A stretch of DNA of 53,235 nucleotides from a virus, in the IMG/VR virus record IMGVR_UViG_3300035701_000043, positions 1 to 53,235 of that record. The stretch is one strand, 5' to 3'. Positions 35,015-43,454 of the stretch are shown here, piece by piece (the stretch's first letter is position 1; each line of letters opens with the position of its first letter). The notes under the pieces are model-generated. The model was not told the DNA's origin, searched no databases, and worked only from the letters and a program-made list of their open reading frames with translations. The translations under genes were made by a program, and so were the position numbers.

Positions 35015-37102
35015 ATGGAGATCAATGGAGGAGTTAATTTGGAGAAAGTCAATAGAAAAGAAATAAAATACTCAAGTAAGAAACAGTTTGAAGGTAGCTC
35101 ACCAAAAGAATTCTTTGGAAAAGGCTATTACCTGGATGCTGAAGGCTCTAACTATGGGCGGAAGGATAAGGATGGTAAAATCCTCTTCTCGCCCTATAAT
35201 GCAGAAAGCTACCTTTACCGAGACCGTCAGGTCGTAGACGTGCTCCTGAAGAGCGTCCCGAATATAAAAACCGCCATAGTCCTCGGATGTGCCAGGGGCT
35301 ACATGGTCCAAGCACTCCATGAGCGAAATGTGGACGCGGTTGGTGTAGACATCAGTGAGTGGGCGGTGGAGAACTGCGCCCCAGAAGTAGCCGAGTACAT
35401 CTTCTGCGGCGATGTCTGCGACCTCAGTAAGTGGGGCGACGGCGAGTTCGACCTTGCTATAGCACTGGATGTCTTCGAGCACCTCAGGACGCCAGGCACC
35501 TATAATGGAGTCGAAGTCACCTATGATGAGAGCCTGTTTAAGGCCCTAGATGAGGCGGCCCGTACCGGGAAAATGATCATCATCGACGTGCCCATCAACC
35601 CAGATGACTTACACCCTGATCAGAGTTCAGGCACGGATAAGACCCACGTCAGCGTGTACTCGAAGGAGTTCTGGATCAGTCAGTTCATGGAGCGTGGTTT
35701 CGGGCCCGACTTCAGCCAAGAGTATGGGTACCCCGAGGTCCACGAGGACTCGCCGTGGCCCGACAAACACGACCACGGCGCCACAATCTATTTCTCTAAG
35801 CCGAGACCCAAGCCCGGCTCCCCGGATTTTAAATCAATCACCATCAAACCAGACAGTAAGAAATTCAAGATCCTCTGGTGGAGCAACAGCCCCTTCGTTT
35901 TTACGGGCTACGGGGTCGGCACGAAGGGCGTCGTGTATCCCCTGAACAAATTCTACGATATCCGATGCCTGAGCGTCTACGGGTTAGAGGGCGCGGCGCT
36001 ATCATTTAATAACCTCATAATCTACCCCAAGCTCTTCGACCAGTTCGGTATCGACGCGGCGCAGCTAATCGTGGCTAACTGGAAGCCCGACGTAATGGTG
36101 ACGCTGTTCGACCTCTGGATCGGCGACTCACCACTCCTAGAAGGGCAGCGCAACTGGTTCACCAAGATCCATCCAAAGCACATCGCATATTTCCCAGTCG
36201 ATCACGAGCCCGCCCCCGACCCCGTAGTCAACCAGGCTAAGAGGGCCTACCGGGCCGTGACTATGAGCCAATTCGGGCAGAGGATGATGGATAGGGCCAG
36301 GGTCAGAACCACCATGATCCCTCACGGCGTAGACACCAACACATTCACGCCGCCGCTGGACAAGGAGAAGAACCGCAAGTGGCTAGTCGAGCACAGCTCC
36401 CCCCTCTTCGAGGGCAAGGATGACCCGTGGCCCGAGGGGTGCTTCGTCATCGGGGCAAACGCCATGAACAAGGACCAGATCAAGAGGAAGGGGTGGGATA
36501 AGGAGTTCGATGGGATACGACTATTCCTAGAGGCCAACCCCGACGCACGCAGGGACTTCCGAGTCTACCTTCACACCTGGCCCCAGTACCCTGGGGGCTA
36601 CCCGCTTGACCACCTAGCCGACAAGATGGGCTTCAGCAGCTTAACCCGGAAGACCCACACCTACCATATGTACCAGGGCCTCAACACCGAGGCTCTGGCC
36701 ACCATGTACGGGGGCTTCAACATCCTCATGAATGCCAGCCGCGGGGAGGGCTTCGGGATACCGATCCTTGAGGCAGCAGCTTGTGCGGTTCCAGCAATAG
36801 GCACCCGGTTCAGCTCGATGACGGAGCTGATAGAGGGCCATGGTTGGCTGGTGGACAGCATCACCCCCGACCTCACCATGCTGCTCAGCTACATGGCGAC
36901 GCCGAACGAGTTCCAGATAGCCGACGCCATAGCGGACGCGTACAATAACCCGGATAAGGTGAAGAGTTTCGGCGCGGCCTCGCGGGAATTCAGCCTCAAT
37001 TACGATTGGGAAAAGGTTGTGGTACCCCTCTGGGCTCAGCTCTTCGAGGAGATCAGGGAGGAGATGCGCCCCAAGGCCCTCGATGAGAGGAGGATGATTT
37101 GA
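35015..37102 (+). CDS. SAM methyltransferase fused to GT4-type glycosyltransferase (695 aa)
   Basis: An ATG at 35015 after GGTGATAGG is chosen; an earlier in-frame ATG lies inside the capsid gene. Residues 50-260 form a class I methyltransferase: Ala-Ile-Val-Leu-Gly-Cys-Ala-Arg-Gly (motif I), Val-Gly-Val-Asp-Ile-Ser (acidic end of strand 2) and Ala-Leu-Asp-Val-Phe-Glu-His-Leu (motif IV region). Residues 290-690 are a GT-B fold enzyme with Pro-His-Gly-Val-Asp-Thr, and Glu-Gly-Phe-Gly-Ile-Pro-Ile-Leu-Glu-Ala (the E-x7-E motif of GT4). One polypeptide may transfer a sugar and methylate it. First gene of the glycan operon. Confidence 0.85.
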   Translation: MEINGGVNLEKVNRKEIKYSSKKQFEGSSPKEFFGKGYYLDAEGSNYGRKDKDGKILFSPYNAESYLYRDRQVVDVLLKSVPNIKTAIVLGCARGYMVQALHERNVDAVGVDISEWAVENCAPEVAEYIFCGDVCDLSKWGDGEFDLAIALDVFEHLRTPGTYNGVEVTYDESLFKALDEAARTGKMIIIDVPINPDDLHPDQSSGTDKTHVSVYSKEFWISQFMERGFGPDFSQEYGYPEVHEDSPWPDKHDHGATIYFSKPRPKPGSPDFKSITIKPDSKKFKILWWSNSPFVFTGYGVGTKGVVYPLNKFYDIRCLSVYGLEGAALSFNNLIIYPKLFDQFGIDAAQLIVANWKPDVMVTLFDLWIGDSPLLEGQRNWFTKIHPKHIAYFPVDHEPAPDPVVNQAKRAYRAVTMSQFGQRMMDRARVRTTMIPHGVDTNTFTPPLDKEKNRKWLVEHSSPLFEGKDDPWPEGCFVIGANAMNKDQIKRKGWDKEFDGIRLFLEANPDARRDFRVYLHTWPQYPGGYPLDHLADKMGFSSLTRKTHTYHMYQGLNTEALATMYGGFNILMNASRGEGFGIPILEAAACAVPAIGTRFSSMTELIEGHGWLVDSITPDLTMLLSYMATPNEFQIADAIADAYNNPDKVKSFGAASREFSLNYDWEKVVVPLWAQLFEEIREEMRPKALDERRMI

Positions 37103-37103
37103 T

Positions 37104-37337
37104 TTGCATTCCTTAGAACAGTGGCAGAAACTACCTTACGATAAAGAGGAAATTAAATCAACAAACGTGAATGTAACTATCAAATTTCATTCATCAATGC
37201 TAATAGTTCTCCTAAAAACCATACTTAGATTCAAGGTATTCTTTTATCCCTTTTTCATCATCTTAAAGCCAGCACAGAGGGAGGAAATTCTCTACTGGCT
37301 TGTTAGGCGGCTAGTAAAATTTGAGGTGATTTCATGA
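37104..37337 (+). CDS. Hypothetical protein (77 aa, TTG start)
   Basis: Begins one base after the previous stop and its own stop overlaps the next start (ATGA). The middle is hydrophobic and basic (Leu-Ile-Val-Leu-Leu-Lys-Thr-Ile-Leu-Arg-Phe-Lys-Val-Phe-Phe-Tyr-Pro-Phe), so it may sit at the membrane face. AT-rich. Not recognised; perhaps a small partner of the glycosyltransferases. Confidence 0.5.
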   Translation: MHSLEQWQKLPYDKEEIKSTNVNVTIKFHSSMLIVLLKTILRFKVFFYPFFIILKPAQREEILYWLVRRLVKFEVIS

Positions 37338-38134
37338 GCGTCGCTGTCTGCGTCCCGATAAAGTACCCGGCGGGCGAGTGGCTGCACCTATTCCTCAGAG
37401 AGGCGGAACAATTCGAGGACGTGAGCCGATTCATCTTCAGCTACGGGCGCCCCGACGGAAACGTAGGGGGTGGAGACCCGACGCTCATAAAACTGAAGAA
37501 ATGGATTAAAACTACAAAACACCGAGTCGAGGTGTACGAGGAACCGAAACTCGAAACGAACGTGCCAAACATGATCTCCGCGATCTATAAGGACTTCCAG
37601 CAGATGATTGATCCAATCGTGGAAACCCACGTCCTCCTAGCCGACTCCGACGTCGTGAAGATGCCGAAAAACATCATCCAGAAACTCAAGCTACAGGATA
37701 AGGACATCATCGCGCCCTACGTCTGGATGCGCGATCACATCCCGCCACTGTTCTACGACACCCACATCTTCAGAGTCAATGGCAAGCGGTTTCACCCCTT
37801 CAAGCCGCCGCAGCCAAAGGAGTCCTTCAGGGTCGACAGTGTCGGCACGTTTTTCCTAGTTAAGTCCAAGGTATTCAAGGAGATATCATATAGGGACTAC
37901 CCCCACCTGTCCTTCTGTAATGATGCCCGCGCCAAAGGATACGAGGTCTGGGTCGATCCCCGCCTCAAGGTATGGCACCTCGATATTACGCGCCTCGGAA
38001 TCTTCCACATGCCGCCGTTCCCAGACATGACGCCGTACGTCACCGACGGCGGCAAGGAGTTCACGCCCATGGAGACGGCGGCCCAAATGGGTCGGGCGTA
38101 CATAGAGGGGCGCGTCCCACAGGAGGTCGGCTGA
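37334..38134 (+). CDS. GT-A type glycosyltransferase (266 aa)
   Basis: Begins with a Rossmann-like strand (Val-Ala-Val-Cys-Val-Pro-Ile-Lys-Tyr). Leu-Leu-Ala-Asp-Ser-Asp-Val-Val (near 102-109) is the DxD motif that binds metal and nucleotide sugar. Asp-Ser-Val-Gly-Thr-Phe-Phe-Leu-Val-Lys-Ser-Lys-Val and a late Asp-Pro-Arg-Leu-Lys-Val-Trp-His-Leu match the acceptor side of GT2/GT62-like enzymes. No signal or membrane segment, so it acts in the cytoplasm. Confidence 0.75.
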   Translation: MSVAVCVPIKYPAGEWLHLFLREAEQFEDVSRFIFSYGRPDGNVGGGDPTLIKLKKWIKTTKHRVEVYEEPKLETNVPNMISAIYKDFQQMIDPIVETHVLLADSDVVKMPKNIIQKLKLQDKDIIAPYVWMRDHIPPLFYDTHIFRVNGKRFHPFKPPQPKESFRVDSVGTFFLVKSKVFKEISYRDYPHLSFCNDARAKGYEVWVDPRLKVWHLDITRLGIFHMPPFPDMTPYVTDGGKEFTPMETAAQMGRAYIEGRVPQEVG

Positions 38135-38135
38135 G

Positions 38136-39074
38136 GTGACCAAGGTGCTCATCACTGGTGTCTCGGGATTCATCGCGGGGCAGTTGGCTCCGAGGGTCGC
38201 GGAGAAGGGCTTCGAAGTCTACGGCCTAGAACGATACGTGACCAACAGATACAGTCTGGGAGATAGGAGGAATATTAAGACCGTATTCGGTGACCTCAGG
38301 GATCACTTCGCCCTGAAGAACATCATCCACGACGTCCAGCCCGACGTCGTGGTCCACCTCGCCGCCATAAGCCCCGTATCATATTCCTACGATCACCCAA
38401 ATGAGGTGATCGAGACAAACTTCACAGGAACCGTGAACCTCGCGGAACTGTGTCTCCGCGAGGTACCGCACTTCAAGCAATTTCTTTATGCATCGTCTTC
38501 AGAGACGTATGGAAACGGCCCCTCGCCGAAGACGGAGGAATCCCCATTAAACCCGAATAGCCCCTACGCCGTGAGCAAGGCAGCCGCCGAGAAATACCTG
38601 CTCTACATGCGAGACGCCTACGGGTTCCCCGTCACCATAATGAAGCCCTTCAACACATATGGCCGGCGCGATGATACTCACTTCGTCATCGAGAAGGCGA
38701 TAGTCCAGATGCTCAAGGGAAAGGAGGTGAGGCTCGGAGACCCCGACCCGATTAGGGACTTCATGTACGTGGAGGACCACCTGAGCGCCTACCTGACGTG
38801 TCTAGATGAGGAGAGGGCGATCGGTCAGGTCTTTAACTTCTGCACCGGTCGGGAGACGACTATACTTCACCTAGCGGAAACAATCGGGCGCTTGACCAAA
38901 TATAAGGGAGAGGTTGCATGGGACACCATACCGAAGCGCCCCCTAGACATCAGCGTCCTAGTCGGCGACTACTCTAAGGCAAAACGATTATTGGGGTGGG
39001 AGCCAAAGCACTCATTGGAGGGCGGACTAGCGCGTTGCGTCGATTACTGGCGGGATAAAATCGCTGGGGAATAA
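38136..39074 (+). CDS. NAD(P)-dependent sugar epimerase/dehydratase (312 aa)
   Basis: GTG start. Extended SDR: Ile-Thr-Gly-Val-Ser-Gly-Phe-Ile-Ala-Gly (cofactor loop), Asp-Val-Val-Val-His-Leu-Ala-Ala, Ser-Ser-Ser-Glu-Thr-Tyr-Gly (active-site Ser/Glu), Tyr-Ala-Val-Ser-Lys (catalytic Tyr-x3-Lys), and Pro-Phe-Asn-Thr-Tyr-Gly-Arg. The SSSE-x-YG version occurs in GDP-mannose 4,6-dehydratase-like and UDP-sugar 4-epimerase/4,6-dehydratase-like enzymes, so the substrate cannot be fixed. It would supply a keto- or epimerised nucleotide sugar for the aminotransferase at 41061. Confidence 0.9.
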   Translation: MTKVLITGVSGFIAGQLAPRVAEKGFEVYGLERYVTNRYSLGDRRNIKTVFGDLRDHFALKNIIHDVQPDVVVHLAAISPVSYSYDHPNEVIETNFTGTVNLAELCLREVPHFKQFLYASSSETYGNGPSPKTEESPLNPNSPYAVSKAAAEKYLLYMRDAYGFPVTIMKPFNTYGRRDDTHFVIEKAIVQMLKGKEVRLGDPDPIRDFMYVEDHLSAYLTCLDEERAIGQVFNFCTGRETTILHLAETIGRLTKYKGEVAWDTIPKRPLDISVLVGDYSKAKRLLGWEPKHSLEGGLARCVDYWRDKIAGE

Positions 39075-39078
39075 AGGC

Positions 39079-39687
39079 ATGAGAAAACTGGTGATCATCG
39101 GCGCGGGGGACATGATTGGGAACCTGGTGGAGTCGTTCGATCGGGAGCCGCAGCTAGCATACATACACGATGAACCCCGCACGCCCGGGGAAACGAAGTA
39201 CGGCGTCCCGGTCGAGAAGCGCCCCGCCATCCTCAATTACGACTACATTAGCTGCATAGGGGATACCCGTCACAAGAGAAACCTGGTTCAGGAGCTTGAC
39301 GGCGCGAGCTTCATCAACTTCATCGATCCCCTAGCCAAAAGATTACGCTCCTCCAAGCTGGGAGCGGGAATCTTCGCGCAGCCATTCGCCGTCGTCTGGA
39401 ATGGGGCAGAGGTCGAAGACCACGTATTGATATTAAGCGGCTGTCAGATAGGCCACCACGTCCACGTTGGGAAATACTCGACGATATGCCCCGGAGCGGT
39501 AATCTCCGGCCACGACGACGTGGGGGAAGGCGTGTGGGTGGGTGCGAACTCCTCGATAAGGGACGGCTTGAAGATCGGCGACGGGGCGTTCATCGGGATA
39601 GGCGCGAACATAATCGAGGACATTGCGCCGAACGAGGTCTGGGTCGGAAACCCCGCGCACAAACTGAAGATGTTGGCACCGTGGTGA
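39079..39687 (+). CDS. NeuD/PglD-like sugar O/N-acyltransferase (202 aa)
   Basis: The N-terminal Rossmann-like part starts Leu-Val-Ile-Ile-Gly-Ala-Gly-Asp-Met-Ile-Gly-Asn. A left-handed beta-helix with hexapeptide rungs follows (Val-Gly-Lys-Tyr-Ser-Thr-Ile-Cys-Pro-Gly-Ala-Val-Ile; Ile-Gly-Asp-Gly-Ala-Phe-Ile-Gly-Ile-Gly-Ala). This is the PglD/NeuD layout, enzymes that acetylate the 4-amino group of UDP-sugars or sialic acid. Full length. It fits directly with the SDR and DegT-type aminotransferase of the same operon. Confidence 0.85.
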   Translation: MRKLVIIGAGDMIGNLVESFDREPQLAYIHDEPRTPGETKYGVPVEKRPAILNYDYISCIGDTRHKRNLVQELDGASFINFIDPLAKRLRSSKLGAGIFAQPFAVVWNGAEVEDHVLILSGCQIGHHVHVGKYSTICPGAVISGHDDVGEGVWVGANSSIRDGLKIGDGAFIGIGANIIEDIAPNEVWVGNPAHKLKMLAPW

Positions 39688-39689
39688 GT

Positions 39690-40301
39690 ATGTCCGGGCA
39701 GTTCGGCGAGGTCGATGTAATTACCCCGATATTCGCGGGGACGACCGACGGGTTCTACGTCGACATAGGCGCCCACGACGGCGTCACCGACTCGAACACC
39801 CTCCGTTTCGACAGGCAGGGTTGGCGGGGAGTCTGCGTCGAGCCACACCGCGTCTACTACCCGAGGCTTCGCGTTAACCGTCCCAACGCTAAGTGCCTAG
39901 ACGTCGCAATCTGGAAGGAGGACGTCGACGAGATCATCTTCCACGCGACGACCCCCGGCGGCTGGAGTAGGCTGGTAGAGCCGCTCCTCAACGCGGATTG
40001 GCAGATGGTGACGAATTATAAGGTTCGGGCAATCACCATGAAAAGACTCCTCGAGGAGCAAACCGTCCCCGCGCCCTTTGAACTGCTAAGCATCGATGTT
40101 GAGGGGCATGAGTCAGAGGTCCTGAGCACCTTCGACGTCTCGAAGTACCGACCCCGCGTGGCAATCGTCGAGGATATGAGGCATATCGGATTTGACGACG
40201 CATTCGCCGGATATACGGCGTTCAGGGGTTGGGAGAACAGAACCGGCGGCCCAAACGTGATTTACGTCAGGGACGCGGCGGACGTCACAAAGGTTCGCTG
40301 A
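39690..40301 (+). CDS. FkbM-family methyltransferase (203 aa)
   Basis: The ATG at 39690 follows the previous stop by two bases. Phe-Tyr-Val-Asp-Ile-Gly-Ala-His-Asp-Gly (SAM motif I), Val-Cys-Val-Glu-Pro (acidic residue binding SAM ribose), Ile-Thr-Met-Lys-Arg-Leu-Leu and Leu-Leu-Ser-Ile-Asp-Val-Glu-Gly-His-Glu are the FkbM signature. Such enzymes O-methylate sugars and polyketides. Probably caps or decorates the viral glycan. Confidence 0.85.
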   Translation: MSGQFGEVDVITPIFAGTTDGFYVDIGAHDGVTDSNTLRFDRQGWRGVCVEPHRVYYPRLRVNRPNAKCLDVAIWKEDVDEIIFHATTPGGWSRLVEPLLNADWQMVTNYKVRAITMKRLLEEQTVPAPFELLSIDVEGHESEVLSTFDVSKYRPRVAIVEDMRHIGFDDAFAGYTAFRGWENRTGGPNVIYVRDAADVTKVR

Positions 40302-40303
40302 CC

Positions 40304-41068
40304 ATGGAGGGGAAGACGGTGAGCATATTTACCATGGTCCAGGGCCACAAGATGTTCTTAGATTCGAGGGACTCATTGAACCTTTTGGTCAATGAATATT
40401 GGGAGCCACTTGAGACGGACCTCGCCCGAAAATCCATCAAGGAAGGCGGAGTCGTTATCGATGTTGGGGCGAATATTGGGTACTATACGCTGATTTTCGC
40501 GGACCTCGTCGGCGAGGGCGGGAGGGTCTTCGCATTCGAGCCGGACCCGGATAACTTCGCCCTGCTAGTGAAGAACGTGGAGGCGAACGGCTACCAAAAC
40601 GTGGTGTTGGTGCAAAAGGCAATCTCGAACGAAACCGGGAAGATCAGACTATACCTATGCAAGGACAACAAGGGGGATCACAGGATATACGACTCGCACG
40701 ACGACCGCGAGTCCATTGAGGTCGAGGCCGTGCGACTGGACGACTATTTCAAGGATTACGATCGAAGAATTAACTTCGTCAAGATGGATATCCAGGGCGC
40801 GGAGGGCGGGGCGGTAAAAGGGGCATCCGAACTACTGAGGAATAACGCGGGCATAAAAATTGTCACGGAGTTCTGCCCCCCCATGCTCAAGATGTTCGGC
40901 ACCGACCCCGGGGAGTACCTGAAGCTACTTCAGGGACTCGGGTTCGAGCTTTCCGAGGTAAATGAGACAACAGGGAAGATTGAGCCGATCGGAAGCCTCG
41001 AGAATCTTCAGTCGCATATATGCGGTCCGAAAATTTACACGAATATTTATGGTGTGAAAAATGATTAA
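40304..41068 (+). CDS. FkbM-family methyltransferase (254 aa)
   Basis: The ATG at 40304 follows the previous stop by two bases. Motifs: Val-Val-Ile-Asp-Val-Gly-Ala-Asn-Ile-Gly-Tyr-Tyr-Thr, Ala-Phe-Glu-Pro-Asp-Pro, Ala-Val-Arg-Leu-Asp-Asp-Tyr and Val-Lys-Met-Asp-Ile-Gln-Gly-Ala-Glu. It differs from the neighbour over most of its length, so the two are distinct enzymes rather than a fresh duplication, perhaps acting at different hydroxyls. Its end overlaps the aminotransferase start by 8 bases. Confidence 0.9.
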   Translation: MEGKTVSIFTMVQGHKMFLDSRDSLNLLVNEYWEPLETDLARKSIKEGGVVIDVGANIGYYTLIFADLVGEGGRVFAFEPDPDNFALLVKNVEANGYQNVVLVQKAISNETGKIRLYLCKDNKGDHRIYDSHDDRESIEVEAVRLDDYFKDYDRRINFVKMDIQGAEGGAVKGASELLRNNAGIKIVTEFCPPMLKMFGTDPGEYLKLLQGLGFELSEVNETTGKIEPIGSLENLQSHICGPKIYTNIYGVKND

Positions 41069-42026
41069 AAATATCCCGTGGAGCAGACCCGACATCGGGC
41101 AGGAGGAACGCGACGCCGTTCAGAGAGTCATGGAGTCTGGATGGGTGACAATCGGCCCAGAGACGAAGCGGTTTGAGGATGAAATACGCATCTACCTTGG
41201 ATGCAAGCACGCCGTCGTCGTGGGAAGTGGCTCATCGGCACTACTAATGGCCCTCGCCGCTCACGACCCTGAGATCGTCACGATTCCATCCTACGCGTAT
41301 CACTCAACAAGCGACGCCGCGAAACTACTGGGGATCGAGATCACTTATGGCCCCATTGAACAGAAGACGATTCAACTCATGCCCTTGCAGACATTCGGGT
41401 GCGCGCTTCCGATAAGCTTCGCGGGGCTTCCCCTAGATGCGGTGGAGTGGACTGGGAAGAACCTCATTGAGGACGCGGCGGAGTCCTTCGGAGCAGAGAG
41501 TAGAGGCGTAAAGACGGGTGCGCAGGGCTGGACAGCGATATTCAGCTTCCACGCCGCGAAGACCATAACAATGGTCGAGGGCGGGGCCGTCGTCACAGAC
41601 AACGACGCCATTTATGAGAAACTCACGGATCTCCGCAGAACCAAGTTCAACTTTAAGCCAACAGACATGAGCAGCGCCATCGGACGGGTTCAACTAGCGA
41701 AGGTCGGGCAATACCTGAGAACAAGGCGCAACGTCTCAAAGATATATCACGAGAAGCTAGAGAACGCCGCCGTCGGCTTCCAATCCACACCCCGACACGT
41801 CACATCCCACGCAAACATGATGTTCCCGATATTCGTGGACAATCCCGCGAAGGTAGCCACGAGCCTAAAGGAGATGGGGATCGAGACCCGGCTCGGCTGG
41901 GTTCCGCCGTGGAGAACGGCGGAAAGCATCTGGGTGAGTGAGCACATCCTCACCCTGCCGATATTCAACACAATGTCAATCGAAGAAGCGGAGTATGTTG
42001 CGGAATGCGTGAAAAAGTCGTTATGA
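41061..42026 (+). CDS. DegT/DnrJ/EryC1-family sugar aminotransferase (321 aa)
   Basis: PLP enzyme of fold type I. Ser-Gly-Ser-Ser-Ala-Leu (phosphate binding), Leu-Ile-Glu-Asp-Ala-Ala-Glu-Ser-Phe-Gly-Ala (Asp contacting the pyridine N) and Phe-Ser-Phe-His-Ala-Ala-Lys-Thr-Ile-Thr with Glu-Gly-Gly-Ala-Val-Val (Schiff-base Lys near residue 175) are all present. About 50 residues shorter than usual (360-400) through compact loops. It would aminate a keto-sugar made by the SDR; the product would then be acetylated by the PglD-like enzyme. Confidence 0.9.
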   Translation: MIKNIPWSRPDIGQEERDAVQRVMESGWVTIGPETKRFEDEIRIYLGCKHAVVVGSGSSALLMALAAHDPEIVTIPSYAYHSTSDAAKLLGIEITYGPIEQKTIQLMPLQTFGCALPISFAGLPLDAVEWTGKNLIEDAAESFGAESRGVKTGAQGWTAIFSFHAAKTITMVEGGAVVTDNDAIYEKLTDLRRTKFNFKPTDMSSAIGRVQLAKVGQYLRTRRNVSKIYHEKLENAAVGFQSTPRHVTSHANMMFPIFVDNPAKVATSLKEMGIETRLGWVPPWRTAESIWVSEHILTLPIFNTMSIEEAEYVAECVKKSL

Positions 42027-42043
42027 TGGGAGGAATCTGACAC

Positions 42044-42667
42044 ATGGCATATTGTGGAACAGCGGATGTAGCAATCCTGAGTCAAGTAGAGTACCAACAA
42101 TTGGGCTTCGGCAGCGTTGGGACATACAATAGCTGGTTAGCCGGTACACTGATCCCGATGGCGCAGAAGTTCGTGGACAACTACGTCAACCACAACTTCA
42201 GCGCCAACTATGGCACTATAACCTGCGATGGGTCGGGGAAGGAGACCCAGATAATCCCCCCGAGCTGCCTGGTGAATGGGACGCCGACCCACCTCCTGCC
42301 CCTACCGCTTGTCACCGTGACCGAGGTCAGCGTCGACGGCACGGTCGAGACTCTCAGCGAGTTCCAGACTTATAAGACCTTCATCACGTGGGAGGATAAT
42401 GTCTTCTGCAGGGGCAGACAGAACGTCGTGATCAAGGGGACGTATGGCTTCACCTCGGTGCCCGACGACATAAAATACGTGACGGCCCAGCTCTGCGCCA
42501 ACGCGGTAACCGAGATGGTTCGTAAGAGGATGCTCCCCGACCTTGTGGTCCCCGTCTTAACCGGTGGGGGCGATGTTGGCGTTCTTTTCAATTCCCCGAA
42601 GGTTCTCACGAAAAACGAGAAAGAGATCCTTTGGCAGTACATTCTGCACTCGATAGAGGTTGCGTAA
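42044..42667 (+). CDS. Head-tail connector (adaptor) protein (207 aa)
   Basis: Helical with a central beta insertion: Met-Ala-Gln-Lys-Phe-Val-Asp-Asn-Tyr-Val-Asn-His, a hydrophobic Leu-Pro-Leu-Pro-Leu-Val-Thr-Val-Thr-Glu-Val strand typical of gp6-like adaptors, Val-Val-Ile-Lys-Gly-Thr-Tyr-Gly-Phe and Val-Pro-Asp-Asp-Ile-Lys-Tyr-Val-Thr-Ala-Gln-Leu-Cys, then a C-terminal helix. This order (P-lxVTEV ... GTYGF ... P.dI+.A) marks the connector that docks below the portal. It starts 17 bases after the glycan operon. Confidence 0.75.
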   Translation: MAYCGTADVAILSQVEYQQLGFGSVGTYNSWLAGTLIPMAQKFVDNYVNHNFSANYGTITCDGSGKETQIIPPSCLVNGTPTHLLPLPLVTVTEVSVDGTVETLSEFQTYKTFITWEDNVFCRGRQNVVIKGTYGFTSVPDDIKYVTAQLCANAVTEMVRKRMLPDLVVPVLTGGGDVGVLFNSPKVLTKNEKEILWQYILHSIEVA

Positions 42668-43141
42668 ATGTCCACGACGACGGTCGCTGAGACGATCCTA
42701 GCCGAACTTGTGGCGCATTGGAGCCTCGCCGCCCCCCTAGCCGCGGCCAACATCCATTTTCACGTAGACTGGTACGATCCGAAGTGGCCGGATCAACCCC
42801 AGATAACAGTGACAGGGCCAATCTCTTCACCGAACCGATTCTTCGGGCCCAAGGTCACCGCGGGGGTTCCGGCCGCCGGGCTTCACCTGTTCAGTTTCCA
42901 GCGTTTTCTAGTGAATATTTGGGTTAGAGTGCCAGCCGGGGAGGACTCAGACGACCAGAGTAATTACGCAGAGCAGATGAGAATCGAAGTCGTGAAGATC
43001 CTGAATGAGCAGCGGGCGGGATACACCCTGCCGATAGGGTTGGTAATCCCTCTTGACGCGGGGCGGGCGCTCCACGAACTGGATCGGACGCCGAGGATAC
43101 TTCGTTATGAAGTGACCGTACAAGCAAATTACAAGACTTAG
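42668..43141 (+). CDS. Tail terminator / neck protein (157 aa)
   Basis: Immediately follows the adaptor gene. Helix, Pro-Gln-Ile-Thr-Val-Thr strand, a long loop, then Phe-Leu-Val-Asn-Ile-Trp-Val-Arg-Val and Tyr-Glu-Val-Thr-Val-Gln-Ala-Asn-Tyr: the alpha/beta plan of gpU-like terminators. The identity rests on gene order as much as on pattern. Confidence 0.55.
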   Translation: MSTTTVAETILAELVAHWSLAAPLAAANIHFHVDWYDPKWPDQPQITVTGPISSPNRFFGPKVTAGVPAAGLHLFSFQRFLVNIWVRVPAGEDSDDQSNYAEQMRIEVVKILNEQRAGYTLPIGLVIPLDAGRALHELDRTPRILRYEVTVQANYKT

Positions 43142-43160
43142 AATTTGGAGAGAGAAGAAG

Positions 43161-43454
43161 ATGGAGAAAATGGAGAACTATAAGCGTTTTAGTATCAGTG
43201 AGTTAAAATTTGGAGACGAGGATTTGCAGATGCTCATGACCATGGGCCTCGTTATTGGGGGCACGTGGCTTGACCTGCTTAGTCTGAAGAGTTACATCGG
43301 GAAGTTACCCGGTTTTAAAATGGTCTACAACACCATCAGCACGTCGCGGCTGCGCGTCGTGAAGGTGGGGGAGTTCGAGGATTATCTCGAATGGAGGGCG
43401 AAGAACCAGGTAGATTGGGAAGCATTCGAAAAATGGAGGGAGGAAAAGCTATGA
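43161..43454 (+). CDS. Small tail-region protein (97 aa)
   Basis: Contains a moderately hydrophobic Leu-Gln-Met-Leu-Met-Thr-Met-Gly-Leu-Val-Ile-Gly-Gly segment (residues 22-42) and a charged helical end. A GGAGAGAGAAG ribosome site precedes it. The stop overlaps the chaperone start (ATGA). It may be an assembly factor; not recognised. Confidence 0.5.
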   Translation: MEKMENYKRFSISELKFGDEDLQMLMTMGLVIGGTWLDLLSLKSYIGKLPGFKMVYNTISTSRLRVVKVGEFEDYLEWRAKNQVDWEAFEKWREEKL

